Under the pieces are notes generated by a model. That model did not search any database. It saw only the letters and a list, made by a program, of their open reading frames with translations, and was not told the DNA's origin. DNA of 64,000 bases. Source: Branchiostoma floridae (Eukaryota; Chordata; Leptocardii; Amphioxiformes; Branchiostomatidae). Made by a program: the position numbers and the translations under genes. Shown one piece after another: positions 56,873-64,000 of this stretch. The DNA lies in contig NC_049995.1 in the NCBI RefSeq assembly GCF_000003815.2, positions 3,340,788-3,404,787 of the forward strand. Reading direction: 5' to 3'. The stretch's first letter is position 1. Each line of letters starts with the position of its first letter.

Positions 56873-58990
56873 TTATCATGTCTGGTTGAACAAAAGATCG
56901 GAATATATTAAGTGCATTACAATAGACGTAGATTTATCAACTATAGTTTGAAACATAAGGATGATAAAAACGTTTGTTTGGTAGACGATATCAACAATTT
57001 TTTTCAGTGCATTTGTGATGTCTGGAAGCATCAATGTAGAGTGTTTTTCCTGCACAGAATACTTAACGTAAAAAAAAACTTGTCAATGGTATACAGCACA
57101 ATGCAATTGAAAGTGCATGTATTTGCGGAGATTTGAACAACCGAAAACAAGTTTCCGAACTTTGTAGTATTTTATGTTTGAATGTACATACCTTTAGTGT
57201 ATCTTATAAGTACACACTGTATATGAATATGTATACTTTCATCATATATGTGTATGTTTACCGTGTATGTTTATATTCCCTACTCGCTGAGTTTTGCTGC
57301 TCATACATGCAATTACGGCCCCCAAAAGAACTTTCTACAGAACGTAAACAAGGAAGGAAGGTAGGGCGCTTGAAATCGTGTTGAGAGATTTGAATGAGTG
57401 AATGGCTGACTGTATTGGTCACCAACGCCACCTAGCGTTGCTCCGAAAAGTGTCCATACATACGAAGACGAACCCCAAAACATAATCCTCTTGGCGAAAG
57501 TAAAGATGCAACAAAAATGTTATCTCAAGGACCCTCATGATTGAACCTCATTGGTTTTCTTTACTTTTATCGTTTGGCAAGTGAGCGAGTGCCTTTCAAC
57601 TTTACAGTTTACAAACGCCGCCTGGCGATTGCTCGGAGCAGTGCAATAGATTGGACTGGTCAGTAACGAATGTTGCGCACACACCATATCTATACAATTC
57701 GTTTATACGTCGTGGTTTATGACTCGTGCTATTACAATTGTGGTTGGCATGATGTCGCTTCTCTATCGAGCGGTTTCGCAATAACACGGCCCGTCGGCTC
57801 GATAGCTTTCTATTTATAGCGGGAAGCCGTTTGCTGAAGTAAAAACATTAATCAGATTAAGTCGCACGTATGCACGCTGTCATATCGGCATATGCTCGCC
57901 AAAATTGGATTACATTGTAATGTAATAGATCATAAATTTTATCGTTTTTGTAAAGCTGCATAGGGTATTTGGTTACATACATCAAAATAGGTGATTGTGT
58001 CGTGGTTATAGACCAATTTCATATTCCCAACCACCTCCGTCAAAATGTAGAGATGAAAAATTAAAATATAGAAATGTAAAAATATTAGACGGATATGAAG
58101 TCGCTGTCTCGTTGGTTGAACCACTAATTACTATTTTCCCATTGGTTGGACTAATTGTGATGGACAGTCAGGATCGGTCTATTGCGATAGACAATCACAA
58201 CAACGAAAACGTTGATCTAGAATTCTACATCAATAGGCTAGCTAAAGAGGTAGACTAGCTAAAGTCCAATCGAAGAGCGTGTTTCTGTTATGACTCTAAA
58301 CGTTCAACAGTGCACTAGTGAAAAATTGCTCCTTTCTTTAGCAAAAAAGACTGCGGTATTTGATAAATAGCAATACAATATTGCTGCTATAGTTGGAGTT
58401 TTTATCTTATATATTCATGACAACCTCTAATCATTATCATTTTTCATCGCGGTCATGAGGGACGAGGTAAGGATGACAAAAACATAACAGAGAAAAATGA
58501 AATGATTGAAGCCCTTATAATTTAAAGACATATATTTCTTTATTCTGAACATTATAATGTAATGTCTTATCCTAATCAATTGTCTAATTAACTCATACAT
58601 CGAATATTTTCAAGTTTATGAATATTATTGTAAGATTTGAAATATATCCGAGCTTTTTATCTTTTTATTCAAAATTCTACTGGTGTAAATGTATTTTACA
58701 CAACCATTTTCCCTCAAAAACACAGTAAGAAAACAACAACGGTGAATGTGGATATATTCTTCTTCTGTGTACATGGCAACGGAAATATTTTTTCTCACTC
58801 AATAATATCATTTTTTTATCAGGCCAGGCAATTATAACTCAATTTCATAGAAATAAATGTGATGTGGCCTTGATTTTAAATTTACCAAGGAAGAACGTTG
58901 TATAAAGTCCTTGCTTTCATATCACTATATCTCACGTCAATCAAATCTTTCTGTATCCTTGTTGCTAAGAAATTAGTCAAGCGTCATTAT
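56873..58990. other. stretch without a recognised gene
   Basis: 57850-58035 is repeated in diverged form at 61338-61500 (CTGTCATATCGGC, CCAAAATTGGATTACATTGT, ACATACATCAAAA). A weak CCAAT-motif block lies at about 58105-58165. Confidence 0.4.
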
Positions 58991-59386
58991 GGTATTTCCA
59001 GAAGGAATGCTTGCAATGAAGACTCTGTAATTCTTGTTACCAATATCAATAAGAAGAAAAACGCTGTAGACGCAAAGACATCAACTATACCAGCAGTAAT
59101 GCAGTGTTTATTAATGAGATGTTTGAGGAATGCCTATTGCACAGGCAGAAATATAGTGTTTTTGAAAGAGATTGTTACCGTAAACACGATGTGATTCTTG
59201 CTACCAACATCAATAAGAAGAAACACACTGCAGACACAAAGACGTCTCATTAGGTTTACCAGCAGTAATACAATATTCATTAATGAGATGTTTTTGGAAT
59301 GCCTATTGCGTAGGCAGAAATGTAGTATGTTTTTGTAAGGCATGCTTGCAATGAGGACGCTGTAATTCTTGCTACCAACATCATTA

Positions 59387-59900
59387 GGCCACCGCAAGTA
59401 AATCTTATGGATGACATCAGCGCGCATTAATTTTCGCCTGATTTCAGAAAAAAACAAGAATTTTTTTCTTCTGCAGTGATGGTCAAAATGACGATAAAGT
59501 ACCAAAATGAGGAAATATATTGTGTTGTAGCCTAATAATTGTACTTGTAGAAGTGACACTTGCAAGGTACCAGGACTCTAGTTGTAGAAATGAAACTTAT
59601 TGGATAGTTGTAAAAGTGACACCAATATGGAAGCTATGAGTGTGGTTACCAACTTTGTTGGTGATGGCAGTCTACCACACTAGTGTCACTTTTACCACAC
59701 CATTACATGTCTTAAATACAGGAATGAATGCCTGGTTGGCTCTGATACCATATTTTGCCCTTTAATTCTTTTTACAACAGTCATCACAACTTTGCGGTGC
59801 CTATTTTTGAAAATGTAGCCATCTTGTTTTTTTTTCGCCCTATCGCACTATTTTTGCAGTCTGCAGAGGATGTCATCCATAAAATTTACTTGCTGTGGCC
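59387..59900. mobile_element. PIF/Harbinger-like MITE with TTA target duplication
   Basis: TTA at 59384-59386 and 59901-59903. Terminal repeats GGCCACCGCAAGTAAAT / ATTTACTTGCTGTGGCC extend to GGATGACATC/GATGTCATCC, about 32 bp. It splits one unit of the tandem repeat cleanly. TTA targets are typical of PIF/Harbinger. Confidence 0.88.
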
Positions 59901-60115
59901 TTAAGAAGAAATACTCAAGACACAAAAACGCCTCATTAGTTTTACCTGCAGTAATACAATATTCATTAATAAGATGCTTTAGGAATACCTATTGGGGCAG
60001 GCAGCAATGTATTATGTTTTTGTAAGGCATGCTCGCAATTAATTAGAAGAAATACTCAAGACACAAAGACGTCTCTTTACTAATAGTTTTACCAACAGCA
60101 ATGCAGTATCCATTA

Positions 60116-60707
60116 TAGGGCCTTCACACGGAAATCGAATTAGCAGGAATCAAGCCGAACCAGCCGGAATGAAGTATTTGCAAACTTCGTGTCACATTCG
60201 GGGCCATTCGGGTGGGAATTCCAAATGGGCCTTAAATCCCCTTCACACGAGAAGGAATGAGCCGGAATGCCGTCAGAATGAAAATTCTTGTCTATTCCTG
60301 TGAATTCGTAGTGCATTCTAGACATTCTTACGGCATTCGAAATATTCTTTCGGCCACATTCTGGCAGGATTCGAGGTGGCTTGCCGTTTCGGTTCTCCAT
60401 CGAATGAGATAAGAATGTTTCGAATAATGTTAGAATGCCGTAGAATGCGGTCAGACTGCAGTCAGAATAGTTAGAATACACTAAGAATCCACTACGAATG
60501 CCATTCGATATTTCTCCACTTCGAATGCACCTCGACAGTTTTTAACATGTCAAAAACTTTCGAGCCAGCCAAAAGAACGGGGACGAATATCTCGAATGCA
60601 GTAAGAATGTTTAGAATACAGTACGAATTGCGAGGAATTGCCACGAATAGACAAAAATTTCATTCGGACGGCATTCTGTCTCATTCGTGCTCTCGTGTGA
60701 AGGGGGC
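60116..60707. mobile_element. second TTA-flanked MITE with TTCACACG ends
   Basis: TTA at 60113-60115 and 60708-60710. Ends TAGGGCCTTCACACG and CGTGTGAAGGGGGC. The interior is full of GAATG/CATTC motifs in both orientations. It splits another unit of the tandem repeat. Confidence 0.8.
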
Positions 60708-61337
60708 TTAAGGAATGCCTATTGCGGAAGCGGCAATGTAGTATGTTTTTGTAAGACATGCTTGTTATAATTCTTGCTACAGACATCAATAAGAAGAGAT
60801 ATGTTGTAGACACAAATAAACGTCTCATTATCTATACCAGCAGTAATACAGTGTTCATTAATGACACTTTTTTTTTGGAATGCGTAGTGCGCAGGTAGAA
60901 ATATATGGTGTTTTTGTAAGACGTGCTTCCAATGAAGACGATGTAAGTCTTGCTACCAACATCAATAAGAAAAAATACGCTGCAAACACAAATACATCTC
61001 ATTAACTATACCAGCAGTAATGCAGTATCCATAAGTGGGATGTTTTGTCATGCCTCGTAGAAAGGCAGCAATGCACTAATTATGACGATGATGTATTGAG
61101 ACTGTGTGAGAAACCGGCGAACTAGTCTGAATACGAATGAAACGTTGGAAAACTGCAAGACAGAATGATGGTATACGACGTACAAGAACTTCAGGGGTTC
61201 CATGTATAAAGATTTGAACATTGCAGTCTTTTTACCGAAGTGTATCTAATGGATTAACGTCCCCGAAAAATACGATCGGCTTAAGCAATCAGAACAGTAA
61301 GTAAAACACTAAGAAAAACAGAAACTAAGAAGGGTAG

Positions 61338-61500
61338 AGAAAACGTATACGCGCTGTCATATCGGCGTATGCGTGCTCGCCAAAATTGGATTACATTGTA
61401 ATGATCATAAATTATGTCGAGTTGTATGGGGTGCTTAGTCACATACATCAAAACAGGTGATTTTGCCGTGGTTATATACCAATCCCACGAACTGGTTGTC
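61338..61500. repeat. diverged copy of 57850-58035
   Basis: Same orientation and order of shared blocks. The pair brackets the tandem repeat at 58995-61085. Confidence 0.7.
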
Positions 61501-62478
61501 AGATCATTTTTTTTTAATTGAAAGATGCATGTAACAATACAAATAAAGGGACGAGGACGAAGTGACGGCGGACTCAAGTTGCACTCAACTTATTTTAGCA
61601 CCGCCACTTTTTTTATTTTTATTATTTTTTTATTAAAAACAACAACAACAATGGTACATTTGTCAACCACTAAGACTAGTGTTTGTACAGTCGAGTACAA
61701 AAAACGAAAGCGGTCCTCGTCGACTCGACGGACGAACAACACTATTGCACATGGAGGGATAACACATACTGGTGTGTCTGGACGAATTACATGTGTAATT
61801 TAACATGCAGTACATGGGCAGTGGAACAGTCAGGAAAGACAAATACATGTAGTACATTTGTCAAAATACTGGGAAACCTTAAGGAATATGTACAGTCTGT
61901 TACTACACTCTGATCAAACATGGAGTAGTCTAACAATAGGTGGGGTTCATGCCAAAATATCAATAGTAAATTTGTACAATCAATCTACATTGGCTGTCAG
62001 TCTACTATTGTATATCTGTTCTTCTTTTCTATGCCAGATCCCAGTTTTAAAGATTGTCCATTTAGCCACAGTAACAGTAAAGGTTCTATTTTTCTGGTCT
62101 TTAGCAGTTATTAAATGATCAATTTTTCCAAATAAAATCTCCTGAAAAGTAAAACACCGCCACTTATACAATAAATGAAAATAATATATGTACGTAGGAC
62201 TATAATGAATAAATGATTAGATATGTAACGTTATATACGATGAGCGTGCCGAAAGAAAAATAAAACAGAGAATGATACCTGAAACTAAAAACGATTTGTT
62301 GATATAATATAAACATGTGTGGCCGTAATAATTTTACCAATTGACGTTAAAAGAACAGAAAACACCTCCACATAAAATGAACATCTGTTTGGCATCGTTT
62401 GCAAGACTATTAAAATCAAATAAATATCTAAGTATCCCAGAAAGCCTGCCTAGGAGGACTGAGCGATGGTAAGTATAA
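61501..62478. other. stretch without a recognised gene
   Basis: Short open frames on both strands near 61525-62171 show no family motif. Nothing else seen. Confidence 0.3.
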
Positions 62479-62708
62479 ATAATAATAATAATAATAATAA
62501 TAATCTGGTGTATTTTGCCAGCCAGTAGGTACCCAAAGTATGAGTAATGAGGCTGTTTAACGTGGTCGAGGCATCTCCTCGAGCACGGGACCCCCGTTTT
62601 ACGTCCCTCCCGGAAGACGATTTCGTGGAAAACTTCGTGAGGCTACAGCAATCCGGTCAGTCCTTGGTAGGTCCCTCATCCAAGCACTATCCGGACCGCG
62701 CGTTGCTT
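62479..62708 (-). mobile_element. 5S-headed SINE, minus orientation, 5'-truncated
   Basis: AAT repeats (62479-62505) are the tail. Then come GGTGTATTTTGCCAGCCAGT, CACGGGACCCCCGTTTTACG and part of the 5S-like head, ending at GCGCGTTGCTTAAC. The outer half of the head is missing. Confidence 0.85.
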
Positions 62709-62828
62709 AACTCATTTGTCAGATCATCTTCGGTGCTCCAACTGTCATGTAAGAGATGGGTGAGATGAGAATCGCAACAAACCGAACAATAAGTGCGAAC
62801 GTCTTATTTCCACTGACAATATAAAGCA

Positions 62829-64000
62829 ACTGACAGGTACGCAACCCCCCTTACACATACAGGCGTGACCCTTGACCTTTGACGTCACGGTTTATTGACC
62901 CAACAAACAGCTTGTGACCTTTCAGATGCCACTTCATGACCTTCAAGTCTCTTACACGCCATGCCATTAACCAGTAGGTGATCGTTGATATTTCTGAGAA
63001 CTGGTGATTGCTACGGCCGCGTGGCGCGTTGGTACACCCGATCCCTCGATCTCGGAAGTTAAGCAACGCGACGGTCCGGACAGTGCTTGGATGGGAGACC
63101 AACCAAGGACGTCCGGATTGCTGTAGCCTCACGAAGCTTTCCACGAAATCGTCTTCCGGGAGGGACGTAAAACGGGGGTCCCGTGCTCGAGGAGGTGCCT
63201 CGACCACGTTAATCAGCCTCATTACTCATAATGGGTACCTACTGGCTGGCAAAATACACCTGGTGATTATTACATCTTCACATCTCAAAAATAGTTTCGA
63301 ATGACGTCACAGTTCATTGAACCCCGCATATGGTACAGACGCTGACAATGTAACTGGCAGGAATGTAATCTCCATAACACGTACAGGCGTGACCCTTGAC
63401 CTTTGACATCACGGTTTATGACCCCACAAACAGCTTGTGACCTCTCAGATGTCACTTCATGACCTTCACATCTCTTACACGCCATGCCATTAACGTTCAC
63501 AGTTGGTGATCGCTGATATTTCAGAACTACTAATGACATCTTCACATCTCAAAAATAGTTTCGAATGACGTCACAGTTCATTGAACCCCGCATATGGTAC
63601 AGACGCTGACAATGTGACTGACAGGTATGTAACCTCCATAACACGTACAGGCGTGACCCTTGACCTCTGACATCACGGTTTATTGACCCCACAAACAGCT
63701 TGTGACCTCTCAGATTTCACTTCATGACCTTCACATCTCTTACAAGCCTTACTACTACCATTAACGGTCACAGTAGGTGATCGTTGATATTTCAGAACTA
63801 CTAATGACATCTTCACATCTCAAAAATAGTTTCTAATGACGTCACAGTTCATTGAACCCCGCATATGGTGCAGACGCTGACAATGTAACTGATAGGAATG
63901 TAATCTCCATAAGTACAGGCGTGACCCTTGACCTTTGACATCACGGTTTATTGACCCCACAAACAAGCTTGTGACCTTTCAGATGCCACTTCATGAGCTT
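62829..64000. repeat. tandem repeat of about 267 bp running off the window
   Basis: Unit starts are marked by CATCTTCACATCTCAAAAAT at 63273, 63537 and 63808. Shared blocks are ACAGGCGTGACCCTTGACCT, TTCATTGAACCCCGCATATG and AACAGCTTGTGACCT. An earlier unit (62829-63000) is interrupted by the 5S-headed SINE. Confidence 0.92.
63010..63259 (+). mobile_element. 5S rRNA-derived SINE with 9-bp target duplication
   Basis: CTGGTGATT at 63001-63009 and 63260-63268. The head (63010-63128) is a 5S rRNA relative: GCTACGGCC, ACACCCGATCCCTCGATCTC, GGAAGTTAAGCA (box A region), CTTGGATGGGAGACC (box C), ending GCTGTAGCC. The body follows with GGGACGTAAAACGGGGGTCC and GGCAAAATACACC. It looks like a SINE3-class element with an intact internal promoter. 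Confidence 0.92.

Larger units (their letters stand above)
58995..61085. repeat. diverged tandem repeat of about 180 bp, interrupted by two elements
   Basis: Units share CTTGCTACCAACATCAATAA, ACACAAAGACGTCTCATTA, ACCAGCAGTAAT.CA and GGAATGCCTATTGC. At least six units lie at about 59006, 59160, 59340-59384, 59901-60113, 60708-60890 and 60890-61075. Confidence 0.85.

Noticed and set aside
58995..61085. CRISPR-like array
   Set aside because: Unit length is about 180 bp with diverged copies and no short constant repeat with unique spacers. The DNA is eukaryotic.
63010..63128. Functional 5S rRNA gene
   Set aside because: The 5S-like part is diverged in the middle and continues into a SINE body with target-site duplication, so it is a retroposon head.

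Overview
This window is animal nuclear DNA. It has spliced genes with GT/AG introns, no operons, long introns and dense short mobile elements. Gene content and intron size suggest an invertebrate deuterostome, most likely a lancelet (Branchiostoma). That assignment is an inference, because no species-specific marker is decisive.

Three complete protein genes can be built exon by exon with matching splice phases. (1) Minus strand, 722-11591: a 15-exon, 644-residue gamma-glutamyltransferase of the GGT7 type. It is a type II membrane protein and has Ala where active GGTs carry the nucleophilic Thr. (2) Plus strand, 13150-16167: a 6-exon, 223-residue SOSS-B / hSSB single-stranded-DNA-binding protein (NABP1/2 type). 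It is divergently oriented from gene 1. (3) Minus strand, 30835-37403: a 337-residue protein of unknown function with paired Cys/His residues near the N-terminus, behind an untranslated first exon and a candidate ETS/CRE promoter. A fourth, uncertain plus-strand unit may start at 42430 (or 50524, or 51505) and end at duplicated terminal exons near 56071 and 56489.

All three sites where exons can be compared show local tandem duplication of exon ends. GGT7 exon 9 has decayed partial copies. GGT7 exon 15 is preceded by three extra in-frame, acceptor-bearing copies that would give alternative C-termini. The last codons and 3' UTR of gene 3 are duplicated. The candidate exon at 56071 is duplicated with a frame change.

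The remainder is mobile-element territory. Several families can be defined with termini and target-site duplications (TSDs): a TTAA-TSD family (1464-1988, 46591-46988); 9-bp-TSD fold-back elements (40742-40928, 43567-43740); a 1.2-kb family with 6-bp TSDs and a modular interior (22179-23411, 25173-26414); a TA-TSD element (2248-2422) whose relative at 38316 carries an 18-bp minisatellite; two TTA-TSD elements nested in a diverged tandem repeat (59387-59900, 60116-60707); a fold-back family with TCTCCAAGCAGATC ends (best copy 53058-53205); a tRNA-headed SINE with a 13-bp TSD (8611-9132); and a 5S-rRNA-headed SINE (63010-63259) inserted in a ~267-bp tandem repeat that runs off the right edge. 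A LINE reverse-transcriptase remnant lies at 24615-24924.
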